Below are positions 17,384-25,146 of a stretch of DNA of 64,000 nt, one piece after another. The first letter of the stretch is position 1; the number at the start of each line of letters is the position of its first letter. Below the pieces are notes generated by a model. It worked only from the letters and a program-made list of their open reading frames with translations. It was not told the DNA's origin and ran no database searches. This DNA is from Deltaproteobacteria bacterium (lineage in GTDB: Bacteria; Myxococcota_A; Polyangia; Polyangiales; JADJMO01): assembly GCA_025363655.1 (NCBI GenBank), contig JANYDK010000115.1:36932-100931 (forward strand), given 5' to 3'. Made by a program: the position numbers and the translations under genes.

Positions 17384-18256
17384 ATGGCGCAGGCGATGCA
17401 GGCCCTACTACCGTTTCTTCGCGGAGCTCCACGCACCGCGCGGAGAGGCGGGCTCGCGCGCAATGGTGAGGTCGAGCGGATGGCTCGGGCCGCGGTGCCG
17501 CTTCGGCATCACATGGTGAAGCAGCTGGCCGACCAGCTCGACCTCTCGTTCCCGAAGAAGTCGCCCGCCGTCTACGTCCACGAAGGGGCGCGGCAGGTGC
17601 TGGCTCGGAGGCTCGAGCAGGTCGGACGCATGCCGGTCGCGCTGTCGATCACCGACAATCGCCACTCGATGATTCACGCCACGCGGCGCGAAGGCATCCT
17701 CCGGGTGCGGCTCCACCACATGTTCCTCGATGCGCCGGTGGCGGTCGTCGATGCCCTCGCGCGGTTCCTCATCTTCCGCGACCGCGAGGCCTCCGGCATC
17801 GTCGGCCGTTACATCGACGTCCACGCGACGCGAATTCGCCCCCTCGAGTCGACCCACACCCGGACGCTCACCAGCGACGGCGTCGTGCACGACCTCAAGG
17901 CCATCTACGACGACCTCAACGAGACCTACTTCGACGGCGAGGTCGACGCCCGCATCTGCTGGGGGACCGAGGCCACCCGCAAGGGCAAGCGCCGGACGAC
18001 CATCAAGCTCGGGAGCTACACCGCGCAGGAGCGCCTCATCCGGCTCCATCCGCGCCTCGATCAGGCCTACGTTCCCCGCTATTTCATCGCCTTCGTCGTC
18101 TATCACGAGATGCTCCACCACGTGATGCCGGCGACCCGCGTGGCCGGGCGGCGCATCCTCCACCCGGCCGAGTTCCGGGCCCGCGAGCGCGAGTATCGGC
18201 ACTACGAGAAGGCCATCGCCTGGGAAAAGGCGCACATCGATCGTTTGCTGAAGTAA
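17384..18256 (+). CDS. SprT-like zinc metallopeptidase
   Basis: The 290-residue product carries H241-E242-M-L-H245-H246 in VVYHEMLHHV, a zincin motif, followed about 18 residues later by HPAEFRAREREY, which supplies the further acidic residues seen in SprT/minigluzincin-like peptidases. The domain begins around residue 165 (VHDLKAIYDDLNETYFDG). There is no signal peptide or membrane segment, so it is probably cytoplasmic. The ATG at 17384 is preferred over the one at 17372 because GGAG lies six bases upstream of it, inside the shorter candidate leader. The first 150 residues are not recognised. A substrate cannot be inferred. Confidence 0.82.
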   Translation: MAQAMQALLPFLRGAPRTARRGGLARNGEVERMARAAVPLRHHMVKQLADQLDLSFPKKSPAVYVHEGARQVLARRLEQVGRMPVALSITDNRHSMIHATRREGILRVRLHHMFLDAPVAVVDALARFLIFRDREASGIVGRYIDVHATRIRPLESTHTRTLTSDGVVHDLKAIYDDLNETYFDGEVDARICWGTEATRKGKRRTTIKLGSYTAQERLIRLHPRLDQAYVPRYFIAFVVYHEMLHHVMPATRVAGRRILHPAEFRAREREYRHYEKAIAWEKAHIDRLLK

Positions 18257-18316
18257 CCCTCGATCGCTGCACCGAAGTGGCCCGCTCGCGGGAAATCGTG
18301 GTTCCTCGCTGGCAAG

Positions 18317-19525
18317 ATGCCGGTACGAGGTCTGACGCAACGGCTGGTCTTCGGCGCCCTGGCGGGGGCAATCGTGCTCGGCGGCGGCTGTCGTCGGTCG
18401 ACCGAAGGGGGCAACGCTGCCGGCTCACCGACGGCGGGGCCGGGCGGGGGAGCAAGCGTCAGCGTCGCGCTCGGCAAGGGGCGACGCGCCGAGGATGCGG
18501 CGCAGACGCACCAGAAGATCGACATTCCTGCGGGGAGCTTCTACGCCGGAAGCCTCCCGGGAGACGAAGGTCGTGACCCGACGCTCGAGCCGCTCGCCAC
18601 GGCGTATGAGGTGCCGGCGTTTTCCATCGACGCGCTCCCCTACCCCAACGACCCGACGGTAGCCCCGTTCACGGGACTGACGCCGGCCGAGGCAGAGAAG
18701 AAGTGCGCCGAACGGAGCGAGCGACTCTGCTCGGAGCTCGAGTGGGAGCGGGCCTGTCGAGGTCCTGCGGGTGACGCCTTCAGCGCCGGACCAAGCTGGG
18801 ATCCGAGCTGCACCGAGACGCCCGACAAGTGCATTTCCGGCTTCGGCGTTCGCATGATCGGCTCTTCGCTGCAGGAGTGGACGAGCTCGACCTTGGCGAT
18901 CGAGGGCAAAGGCACGAAGGGGATCGTCAAAGGCGCCTGGGCCTCGGCGGCGCCGGCAGCGCATCGTTGTGCGGCCAGGCACATCGCCGACGGACACTCC
19001 GCGAGCAAGATGATCGGCTTCCGTTGCTGCAGCGGCACCGGCGCGACGGGCGTGAAAATGCCGGAAATTACCGCGGTTCCGACGTATCGCAAGGGAGCGA
19101 TGACGGCGAGCCGTCTGGCCGAGATCTTCGCCGAGACGCCCGAGCTGGCGCGCATCCGGAGCATGCCGCGCTTCTTCAAAGACACCGAACTGGCGCCCAT
19201 CTTCGACAAGTCGAAGGGACAGCCGAGCGGGTGGAACCTGACGACAGAGCCGATCTTGTGGAGCCCAGAGCCGGGTGAAGAGCTCCTCGTGCTCACCGGG
19301 CGGAGCAAAGGGGGCGCCTTCGTCCTCGCGCTGCACGTGCTCCCCGGCGACAAATACCGCCTCGCCTCGTCGCTGGTGTTCGCCAACGAGCAGGGGCCGA
19401 TCGTCCTCGCGTACCAAGGGAACCTGAAGAAGGAGATCCTCTGGTCGATGTGCTGGGGGTGCGCGGGTGAAGGTGGGGCGATCACCTACCGCGACGATCA
19501 TCGCGTGGTCATCGTCCAGCGCTGA
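18317..19525 (+). CDS. formylglycine-generating-enzyme-like lipoprotein
   Basis: The 402-residue product has a lipoprotein signal peptide (lipobox LGGGC, C25) and then a SUMF1/FGE-sulfatase-like domain at about residues 65-245. The core elements are IPAGSFYAGS, LCSELEWERACRG (the usual PTEAEWEYAARG position), SLQEWTSS and a final RCAAR...GFRCC. The C-terminal 150 residues are an additional domain with WSPEPGEELLVLTG and a WSMCWGCAG cysteine motif that I do not recognise. Family members in myxobacteria often serve as non-catalytic carriers, so formylglycine formation should not be assumed. It lies 12 bases before the next lipoprotein gene and probably heads that run of exported proteins. Confidence 0.83.
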   Translation: MPVRGLTQRLVFGALAGAIVLGGGCRRSTEGGNAAGSPTAGPGGGASVSVALGKGRRAEDAAQTHQKIDIPAGSFYAGSLPGDEGRDPTLEPLATAYEVPAFSIDALPYPNDPTVAPFTGLTPAEAEKKCAERSERLCSELEWERACRGPAGDAFSAGPSWDPSCTETPDKCISGFGVRMIGSSLQEWTSSTLAIEGKGTKGIVKGAWASAAPAAHRCAARHIADGHSASKMIGFRCCSGTGATGVKMPEITAVPTYRKGAMTASRLAEIFAETPELARIRSMPRFFKDTELAPIFDKSKGQPSGWNLTTEPILWSPEPGEELLVLTGRSKGGAFVLALHVLPGDKYRLASSLVFANEQGPIVLAYQGNLKKEILWSMCWGCAGEGGAITYRDDHRVVIVQR

Positions 19526-19537
19526 CGCACTCGCCCG

Positions 19538-19993
19538 ATGGCGGTATCGCGAGCCGGAAAAGTCCGCTTCACTGATCGGGTGCAACGTCGGTTCGTCATC
19601 GCGGGGAGTTGTGTCGCCTTCCTCGCGGTCGCGAGCGCGTGCGGTGCGTCCGCCGACACGGAAGAGCTTCCCGACACTGCGATGACGCCTTCATCACCGC
19701 CCCATCGCGTGCCGGAAGTGCGTGAAGGGCCTGCCGACGTCGGTGCCGAAGATGTCGAACCACTCGAAGAAATAGGCACCCCCGACACGTACCTGGGACC
19801 GATTGGCCACTGCCTCAACGACGGCTTCGATTGGACCTGCCGCGCCGGCCGCACCTGCACGTTCACTGGCCACTGCACCCCCGCCGATGCCGGTGCGAGC
19901 TCGGCCGGCTCGGAGCCGTGCGGCCTCATCTTCTGCGATCGAGCCTATTGCCGCTGCCGAAGTGCATCTGCGAGCCTCTGCGATTGTGAATAG
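19538..19993 (+). CDS. small cysteine-rich lipoprotein
   Basis: The 151-residue product has a hydrophobic signal with lipobox VASAC (C35) and an acidic, Pro-rich linker. Its C-terminal region of about 65 residues contains nine or more cysteines (CLNDGFDWTCRAGRTC, CGLIFCDRAYCRC), a pattern that suggests a small disulfide-bonded domain. The region before the hydrophobic core is long if the ATG at 19538 is used; a GTG at 19580 would give a normal-length signal peptide. The family is not recognised. It lies between two other lipoprotein genes on the same strand. Confidence 0.65.
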   Translation: MAVSRAGKVRFTDRVQRRFVIAGSCVAFLAVASACGASADTEELPDTAMTPSSPPHRVPEVREGPADVGAEDVEPLEEIGTPDTYLGPIGHCLNDGFDWTCRAGRTCTFTGHCTPADAGASSAGSEPCGLIFCDRAYCRCRSASASLCDCE

Positions 19994-20033
19994 CGGGAAT
20001 GACTCGAGGTGGCTCCGGGTTGCGACGCCACGC

Positions 20034-20543
20034 ATGGCAAGGCGCATCAGCACAGCTATCGTCGCTCTCCTGACGCTCGGCGGGTGCATCCAGTACCAAC
20101 CGGGCGGGCTCGCGACGCGACGGCGAACGTACGCGTCGGTTCGAACCGTCGGGTGCCTCGACGTCGCGGTCGAGATCCTCGCGCATCCCGACGTCGACAA
20201 GGGCAGTCCGGTCGTCGACGTCAATTTCGGCAACGTCTGCCACGAGGGCGTCACCGTCGACCTCTCGAAGCTCGACGTCACGGCGAGCTACGCGAGCTCA
20301 CCGGCGATGCATCGGCTGCGACCATACGATCCTCGCCACGAAATCGACGGACGCCTCCTCTACCCCGTCTGGACGGGCCACGAAGCGATCGAATTCGACC
20401 CTGAGATCACGGCCGATCATGAGCCGACACGGGTGTGCGTCGACGTTTCGCGGATCGTCCCTTCGCCATCGCAAGCGCCGCCGATGTGCTTTCGCTGGAA
20501 CGCGACCTATCGCGCGCTCGTGCCGGAAGAGAGGGGCACGTGA
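20034..20543 (+). CDS. lipoprotein of unknown function
   Basis: The 169-residue product starts with a short signal peptide ending in lipobox LGGC (C18). The rest is a single soluble domain rich in beta strands with four cysteines (VGCLDVAV, GNVCHEG, TRVCVDV, PPMCFRW), which may pair as two disulfides. No family was recognised. Its stop overlaps the GTG start of the following barrel-like gene in a GTGA, pointing to translational coupling and a shared job at the outer membrane. The frame is open upstream of 20034, but without a signal peptide. Confidence 0.75.
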   Translation: MARRISTAIVALLTLGGCIQYQPGGLATRRRTYASVRTVGCLDVAVEILAHPDVDKGSPVVDVNFGNVCHEGVTVDLSKLDVTASYASSPAMHRLRPYDPRHEIDGRLLYPVWTGHEAIEFDPEITADHEPTRVCVDVSRIVPSPSQAPPMCFRWNATYRALVPEERGT

Positions 20544-21214
20544 TCGCCGCCGCATCGCTCCTCCTCGCGTCGCATACGTACGTGCCTTACTGCCCGCCCG
20601 GCGCCGTCGTCGGCCGCAACGAGTGCGCGACGTATGGACGATGGTCGCTCCCCGACTGGATGCCGCGCATCACCTGGAGCGTCGGCGTCGCCTATCGCAC
20701 GTTCGCCTTCGATCACCCGACGGTACAAGCGGGCAAGGGCGTGACCGGCCCGGCGCCGACGATCGATCCCGATGCCTTCGTCGGCAGCCGGATGACGCTC
20801 GTCGGCTTCGAGCTGCAGCCGGTGCGCTTCTTCGTCGCCGGCCCGTTCTACATGGGTCCCGACATCATCGTCGGTCCGACGTTCCTCACCGGCCAGAAGC
20901 CGAACGCGCCCGGCGGTTCGACGGGATTCGGCCTCCAGGGCGGGCTTCGAAGTGGCGTCGCGATTCAGGGCAACGACGTGAGCGTCGGTCTCGAGGTCGT
21001 GGTCGGCGGTCGCGTCGCTGCGCTCTCGAGCAGTGGCTATCAGATTCAACGCGCCAATTGGCTCGTCGAGCCGCGCCTGCGCCTCGACTTCTGGACCTCC
21101 CCCTACGTCAGCCTCGGTGGCTACGCGGCGGCGAACCTCACCGATCTGCCGAGCTACGGCGGCGGGCTCGACGTCACGTTGCACCTGCTCCCCTTCGACT
21201 GGACGCCTCCCTGA
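20540..21214 (+). CDS. outer-membrane barrel-like protein
   Basis: The 224-residue product begins with a short hydrophobic stretch (IAAASLLLASHT) that can serve as a signal peptide, followed by alternating strands with many Gly, aromatic and Val residues (for example ITWSVGVAYRTF, RFFVAGPFYMGPD, VSVGLEVVVGGRV and YVSLGGYAAANL). It looks like a small outer-membrane beta-barrel; no family was recognised. The GTG at 20540 overlaps the upstream lipoprotein stop. An earlier in-frame start would lie entirely inside that gene. A HAD phosphatase gene begins about 20 bases after the stop, but a functional link is unproven. Confidence 0.72.
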   Translation: MIAAASLLLASHTYVPYCPPGAVVGRNECATYGRWSLPDWMPRITWSVGVAYRTFAFDHPTVQAGKGVTGPAPTIDPDAFVGSRMTLVGFELQPVRFFVAGPFYMGPDIIVGPTFLTGQKPNAPGGSTGFGLQGGLRSGVAIQGNDVSVGLEVVVGGRVAALSSSGYQIQRANWLVEPRLRLDFWTSPYVSLGGYAAANLTDLPSYGGGLDVTLHLLPFDWTPP

Positions 21215-21235
21215 TCCACGCCCAGGGTGGCGACG

Positions 21236-21880
21236 ATGCTGCGAGCCGCCGCCGTGCTCTTCGACATGGATGGGTTGCTCGTCGACTCCGAACCGCTCTG
21301 GGCCGAGGTCGAGCGTGACTTCGCGCGGGTGCGCGGTGGTGAATTCACCGAGGAAATGGCGCGAAATTGCGTCGGCAAAGGGCTCCTCAACACGCTCCTG
21401 GTGATGCGCGATGCCTTCGGCTTCACCGTCGATCCGGTGGCCGACACCGAAGAGATCCTCTCCCGCTTCATCGCCCGCGTCGGTGATCTTTCGCTGAAGA
21501 AGGGCGCGCTCGCGTTCCTCGACGCGGCAGCATCGAAGGTGCCGATCGCGATCGGTTCCTCGTCGGCGCGGCGGCTCGTCGAGGCGACGCTGGGGCGCTT
21601 CGAGCTGATGGCGCGCTTCTCGGCGATCGTCTGTGGTGACGACGTCGCGCATCCGAAGCCGGCGCCCGACATCTGGCTCGAAGCGTCACGTCAGCTGCGC
21701 GTACCGATCGAGCGCTGCCTCGTCCTCGAAGACTCTCTCGCGGGATGCGTCGCGGGCCGCGCTGCCGGCGCGCAAATCATCGCCGTGCCCGAGTCGTCAC
21801 CCGAGCGATTCGTAGCGCATGCCGACCACGTCTGCGTCGATCTCGAAGAAGCGCTTCGGCTCGTGGTCTTTCAAAAATAG
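21236..21880 (+). CDS. HAD-superfamily hydrolase, phosphoglucomutase-like subfamily
   Basis: The 214-residue product carries all four HAD motifs: the nucleophile pair D10-M-D12-G in LFDMDGLLVDSEPLW, the Ser of IGSSSARR, the Lys of HPKPAPDIWLEA, and the acidic LEDSLAGCVAGRAAG. A helical cap sits after motif I, which is the arrangement of beta-phosphoglucomutase and small sugar-phosphate phosphatases. The ATG at 21236 is chosen over the GTG at 21227 because AGGGTGG lies six bases before it. It is cytoplasmic; the substrate is probably a small phosphorylated metabolite but cannot be specified. Confidence 0.92.
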   Translation: MLRAAAVLFDMDGLLVDSEPLWAEVERDFARVRGGEFTEEMARNCVGKGLLNTLLVMRDAFGFTVDPVADTEEILSRFIARVGDLSLKKGALAFLDAAASKVPIAIGSSSARRLVEATLGRFELMARFSAIVCGDDVAHPKPAPDIWLEASRQLRVPIERCLVLEDSLAGCVAGRAAGAQIIAVPESSPERFVAHADHVCVDLEEALRLVVFQK

Positions 21881-21886
21881 GGTGTT

Positions 21887-22183
21887 TCAGCCGACGCCGT
21901 CGAGAACCTGCGTGACGAGCAACGCCGCGTCGGCCTCGGTCACCTCGTCGTGGGTGACGCCGCTCGGCGTGAGGACCACCGTGCAACCGACGCGCGGACA
22001 TCGACCTAGGCAGCCCGTCTTCGTCAGCCACACCGTGCTGTACGCGTTCCGTCGACCGATCTCGGCGAGCACGGCGTCATGCACGCGCACGCCGTCCGCA
22101 CCACATCCACGGCCGAGCGGATTGGTTGCCTCGCGCGCGTTGGTGCAGACGAGGACGCGCTTGCGGAGGCTGAGGGTCTTCAC
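21887..22183 (-). CDS. thioredoxin-like [2Fe-2S] ferredoxin
   Basis: The 98-residue product matches the thioredoxin-fold ferredoxins: VLVCTNARE at the N terminus supplies the first cysteine, GRGCG a second, and CLGRCPRVGC the pair near residue 65. The GTG at 22183 has GAGGGA eight bases upstream and overlaps the stop of the NUDIX gene in a GTGA, so the two are coupled. It presumably transfers electrons to an unidentified partner. An upstream open extension of the frame lies inside the NUDIX gene and is not part of this protein. Confidence 0.85.
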   Translation of the reverse strand: MKTLSLRKRVLVCTNAREATNPLGRGCGADGVRVHDAVLAEIGRRNAYSTVWLTKTGCLGRCPRVGCTVVLTPSGVTHDEVTEADAALLVTQVLDGVG

Positions 22184-22734
22184 CTCGAAGTCCCTCGCGT
22201 GCGCTCGTGTCGCTCGAGGAGATACCAACCGGCCAGCACCAGGGCGTGATGGATTTCCCCGCGATCGATCGCCGCCTCGACCTCGGGGCGCGTGAGCACC
22301 ACCAGCTCGCAGTCCTCGAGGTCGTCGAGGCGCTGGCCTTCGCGGTGGGGCGTGCAACCGTAGGCGACGTAACAATGAAGCTGATTTCCCTGCATCGCCG
22401 GGTTCGGAGCGAGCGCGCCGAGGGAGACGATTTCCTTCGCCTCGTACCCGGTCTCCTCACGCAGCTCACGACGCGCGGCCGCGAGCGGATCTTCGCCCGG
22501 GTCGACGAGGCCGCCGGGGATCTCGAGCGAAGGCGCGTTGGTGCCGAAGCGATGCTGACGGACGAAGAGCAGCTCTCCCGCCTCGGTGAAGGCGACGACG
22601 TTGCACCAGTCGGGGGTCTCGAAGGTGAAGACGGGACGAGCGTCGCCATCGTCGCGTCGCACCTCGTACTGACGAATCGCGTAGACGTGGAACTGGGCCA
22701 CGGTGAGACCTTCGCTGCGCGTCCATCGAGCCAT
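22180..22734 (-). CDS. NUDIX hydrolase
   Basis: The 184-residue product contains a complete NUDIX box, GGLVDPGE followed by RRELREETGYEA (about residues 83-106), that binds Mg2+ and hydrolyses nucleoside-diphosphate-linked substrates. VFTFETPDWCNVVAFTEAG and a long C-terminal helix resemble the ADP-ribose pyrophosphatase group, but the substrate is uncertain. The ATG at 22734 is chosen; a TTG eleven codons upstream is also in frame but has no better ribosome-binding site. The gene is followed by an overlapping ferredoxin gene and is divergent from surE. Confidence 0.9.
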   Translation of the reverse strand: MARWTRSEGLTVAQFHVYAIRQYEVRRDDGDARPVFTFETPDWCNVVAFTEAGELLFVRQHRFGTNAPSLEIPGGLVDPGEDPLAAARRELREETGYEAKEIVSLGALAPNPAMQGNQLHCYVAYGCTPHREGQRLDDLEDCELVVLTRPEVEAAIDRGEIHHALVLAGWYLLERHERTRGTSR

Positions 22735-22826
22735 TCGGCAGCCGTAGCACGTCCGTGCAGCGGCCAAATCTCATCGAATGCTTATGCATCCCCCGTCGCG
22801 CGCCGGATCCTGGTAGCTCGCGCTCC

Positions 22827-23639
22827 ATGGAACGGCCGCTCATTCTCTGCGCCAACGACGACGGCATCTTCTCGCGCGGCCTCGGTGCAGTGGCCGACGC
22901 GCTCTCCCGCATCGCGCGCGTGGTGGTGGTCGCGCCCGAGACCGAGCAGAGCGCGATGAGTCACTCGCTGACGCTGCATCGCCCCCTTCGCCTACGTCGC
23001 GTCGCCGAAGATCGATATGCGCTCGACGGCACGCCGGCCGACTGCGTGTATCTGGCGTTGCATCTCGGGGAGCGAGGCGACGGACCGGAGGGGACGATAC
23101 CCCGCGTTCTGCCGCGCAAGCCCGACCTGGTGGTGAGCGGCATCAATCGCGGCATCAACCTCGGACAGGACGTCTTCTACAGCGGCACCGTCGCCGCCGC
23201 GCGCGAGGGTGCACTTCGCGGCGTGCCCTCGATCGCCGTCTCGGTCGACACCAGCGTCGACGAGCTAGGCGTCTACTCGTACGAGCCTGCGCACGTCGCC
23301 GAGCTGACCGTGACGCTCGCGCAGCGGCTCCTCGCGCAGCCGCTGCCGACGAAGGCGATGCTCCTCAACGTCAACGCGCCCGTCGGACCGATCAAGGGCG
23401 TTCGTCGCACGCGCCTCGGCACGCGTCTCTGGACGGAGAAGGTCGACGCGCGCATCGACCCGCGCGGCCGCCCTTACTTTTGGATTGGCGGCAAAGGCGT
23501 CGCGCACGATCAAATCGCGGGCAGCGACACCGAAGCGTTCGACGCCGGTTTCGCCTCGGTCACCGCGCTCCAGCTCGATCTCTCGCGCTACGACGACGTG
23601 GCGACGGCTCTCGTCGAGTCGGTCATCAGCGGCATCTGA
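22827..23639 (+). CDS. surE: 5'/3'-nucleotidase SurE
   Basis: SurE dephosphorylates nucleoside monophosphates and is a stationary-phase survival factor in other bacteria. The metal motif N10-D11-D12-G13 is near the N terminus, EQSAMSHSLTL follows, and the signature SGINRGINLGQDVFYSGTV with AAREG is near residues 105-130. The length of 270 is normal. The ATG at 22827 begins directly at family sequence; the frame extends 24 codons upstream without similarity. It lies 92 bases from the divergent NUDIX gene. It ends shortly before the convergent cold-shock gene. Confidence 0.95.
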   Translation: MERPLILCANDDGIFSRGLGAVADALSRIARVVVVAPETEQSAMSHSLTLHRPLRLRRVAEDRYALDGTPADCVYLALHLGERGDGPEGTIPRVLPRKPDLVVSGINRGINLGQDVFYSGTVAAAREGALRGVPSIAVSVDTSVDELGVYSYEPAHVAELTVTLAQRLLAQPLPTKAMLLNVNAPVGPIKGVRRTRLGTRLWTEKVDARIDPRGRPYFWIGGKGVAHDQIAGSDTEAFDAGFASVTALQLDLSRYDDVATALVESVISGI

Positions 23640-23663
23640 GCGGCAGCCGAGCGACGACAGACG

Positions 23664-23697
23664 ACAAAAAAGGGACGGGCCGCACTGCGCGGCCCGT
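23664..23697 (-). terminator. intrinsic terminator of the cold-shock gene
   Basis: On the minus strand a nine-base stem (ACGGGCCGC, 23689-23697, pairing with GCGGCCCGT, 23675-23683) with a five-base loop is followed by CCC and six T residues. It lies about 20 bases past the cold-shock protein stop codon. On the plus strand there is no T-run, so it does not act for surE. Confidence 0.85.
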
Positions 23698-23717
23698 TCA
23701 CACGATGTGTCGACTGC

Positions 23718-23942
23718 TCAGGCAGTGGTGCTCTGCGCCTCGGCGATGCGACGGACGTTGAGCGCCTGGAGACCCTTCGGCCCCTCCTTGATCTCGAACT
23801 CGACCGTGTCGTTCTCGAAGAGCTGCTTGCGCCCCTCGCCCTCGATCTGGGTGTAGTGAACGAAGACGTCGGGTCCGTCGGTTTGCTTGATGAACCCGAA
23901 ACCCTTGTCGTTGTAGAACCGCTTCACCTTACCGATCGCCAT
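23718..23942 (-). CDS. cold-shock-domain protein
   Basis: The 74-residue product is a single cold-shock domain that binds single-stranded RNA or DNA. RNP1 is KGFGFI at residues 13-18 and RNP2 is DVFVHY at 25-30. It has the standard length of the CspA family and ends in an ordinary short tail. GAGG lies six bases before the ATG at 23942. The gene has a consensus promoter at 24071-24100, a leader of about 120 bases with a hairpin, and an intrinsic terminator, so it is a separate, strongly expressed unit. Whether it is cold-induced cannot be told. Confidence 0.97.
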   Translation of the reverse strand: MAIGKVKRFYNDKGFGFIKQTDGPDVFVHYTQIEGEGRKQLFENDTVEFEIKEGPKGLQALNVRRIAEAQSTTA

Positions 23943-23965
23943 GGCGAACCTCACATCGTTCGTAC

Positions 23966-23982
23966 GAAGACACGTTGTCTTC
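23966..23982 (-). promoter_or_regulatory. hairpin in the cold-shock gene leader
   Basis: GAAGACA (23966-23972) and TGTCTTC (23976-23982) form a perfect seven-base stem with a three-base loop. The hairpin lies 24 bases upstream of the cold-shock start codon in the transcribed leader, close to the ribosome-binding site. Leaders of cold-shock genes in other bacteria often refold with temperature; that role here is inference. Confidence 0.5.
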
Positions 23983-24070
23983 ACTGGGAGGCGCTGACCT
24001 CGACTGCATCGCGCCAACTCGGGGACCCGCAACGTCGCGCGACCCGAGCACTCCTCACGGGAGCGGCGGC

Positions 24071-24100
24071 AACGTAGACGCGCGAGACACCCTTGGTCAA
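24071..24100 (-). promoter_or_regulatory. sigma-70-type promoter of the cold-shock gene
   Basis: Read on the minus strand, TTGACC (24100-24095) is followed after 18 bases by TACGTT (24076-24071). Transcription would start near 24064, giving a leader of about 120 bases. The -35 hexamer and spacing are identical to those of the promoter at 16762-16791. The rest of the 330-base region between the cold-shock gene and pssA holds the pssA promoter and no further gene. Confidence 0.6.
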
Positions 24101-24189
24101 CCCACATGATCCAGTAAGTTTCGGCCGTGCGCGATCGCATGGAATGCGCGGAAAAATCCGCGCCTTCAGCGAGAAAGTCGGGCCTCGGG

Positions 24190-24218
24190 TTTGGCCTCCG
24201 CTGGGTTCTCCGTATACT
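24190..24218 (+). promoter_or_regulatory. sigma-70-type promoter of pssA
   Basis: TATACT at 24213-24218 is a near-consensus -10 element, and TTTGGC at 24190-24195 lies 17 bases upstream as a partial -35. Transcription would start near 24225, about 48 bases before the pssA start codon. Confidence 0.5.
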
Positions 24219-24272
24219 GGAGTTTCGGTTTTCGCCGCGGCGGAGGCCGACACGAAAGGAGAGGCGCGAGGG

Positions 24273-25073
24273 ATGAACCTGAAGAAATCGCTCTTCCTCC
24301 TCCCCAACATCATCACGCTCGCCAGCATTTTCTGCGGGTTCGATGCCATTCGCATCGCAGCGGAAGCGCGGGGCGACGTCGACTTCTGGCACGCTGCGTT
24401 GCTCCTCATCTTCGCCATGTTCTTCGACACGCTCGACGGCCGGGTGGCCCGCGCGACGAAGACCCAGAGCGCCTTCGGCCTCCAAATCGACTCGCTCGCC
24501 GACGTCATCTCCTTCGGCGTCGCCCCGGCGATCCTCGTCTACAAGTGGTCGCTCCATCAGCTCGGCGAGCTCGGGTTCTTCTTCTCGTTCCTCTTCGCCG
24601 CCGCCGGCGCCGTCCGCCTCGCGCGCTTCAACGTGCTCTCGATGCGCGAAAAGGGCGCTCCCGCGAAGCCGGGCAAGTACATCGTCGGCCTGCCGATCCC
24701 CGGCGCCGCCGGCATCCTCATCGCGCTCGTCGTCGCGAACCACGCTGCCGCCGCCGACATCAACTCGCGTCGCTACGCCTACGTGCTCCTCGCGGTGGTC
24801 ATCGCGCTCAGCGGCTTCATGGTCTCGACCATCAAGTTCCGCTCGTTCAAGGACATCAAGCTCAACGCCCGCACCGGCGCGCTCGTGGCGTTCATCATCG
24901 CCTCTTCGGCCGCCGTCAGCGCGTACACCAAGCCCGCGTTCGTGCTGCTCTGGCTGCTCGGCTGCTACATCATGCTCGGCGTCGTCGAGACGCTCCTGGC
25001 GATGCCCAAGGCCCTCGCGCTGCGCCGCGCTGCCCGTCGCGAAGCCCGCATCTCGATCACCAGCGGCAACTGA
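24273..25073 (+). CDS. pssA: CDP-diacylglycerol-serine O-phosphatidyltransferase
   Basis: The enzyme makes phosphatidylserine, the precursor of phosphatidylethanolamine, at the inner membrane. The CDP-alcohol phosphotransferase motif is complete: D52-x2-D55-G56-x2-A59-R60-x8-G69-x3-D73-x3-D77. [18 protein letters not shown] at residues 10-27 is the conserved N-terminal helix of the PssA subgroup, and about seven membrane segments follow. The length of 266 fits the Gram-positive/delta-type PssA. The ATG at 24273 begins at this conserved region; the frame is open upstream to 24093 without similarity. No phosphatidylserine decarboxylase gene is adjacent. Confidence 0.94.
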   Translation: MNLKKSLFLLPNIITLASIFCGFDAIRIAAEARGDVDFWHAALLLIFAMFFDTLDGRVARATKTQSAFGLQIDSLADVISFGVAPAILVYKWSLHQLGELGFFFSFLFAAAGAVRLARFNVLSMREKGAPAKPGKYIVGLPIPGAAGILIALVVANHAAAADINSRRYAYVLLAVVIALSGFMVSTIKFRSFKDIKLNARTGALVAFIIASSAAVSAYTKPAFVLLWLLGCYIMLGVVETLLAMPKALALRRAARREARISITSGN

Positions 25074-25146
25074 GCTCCCGACTACCCGCGTCGACGACGG
25101 CGGCGCGTCCTGCTACACCCGCCGGCTCACGCTTCGGAGGTTCTTC

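Noticed and set aside
24343..25146. Upstream extension of the first kelch protein frame
   Set aside because: This part overlaps pssA in another frame; GGAGG and a lipobox signal peptide mark the real start at 25147.
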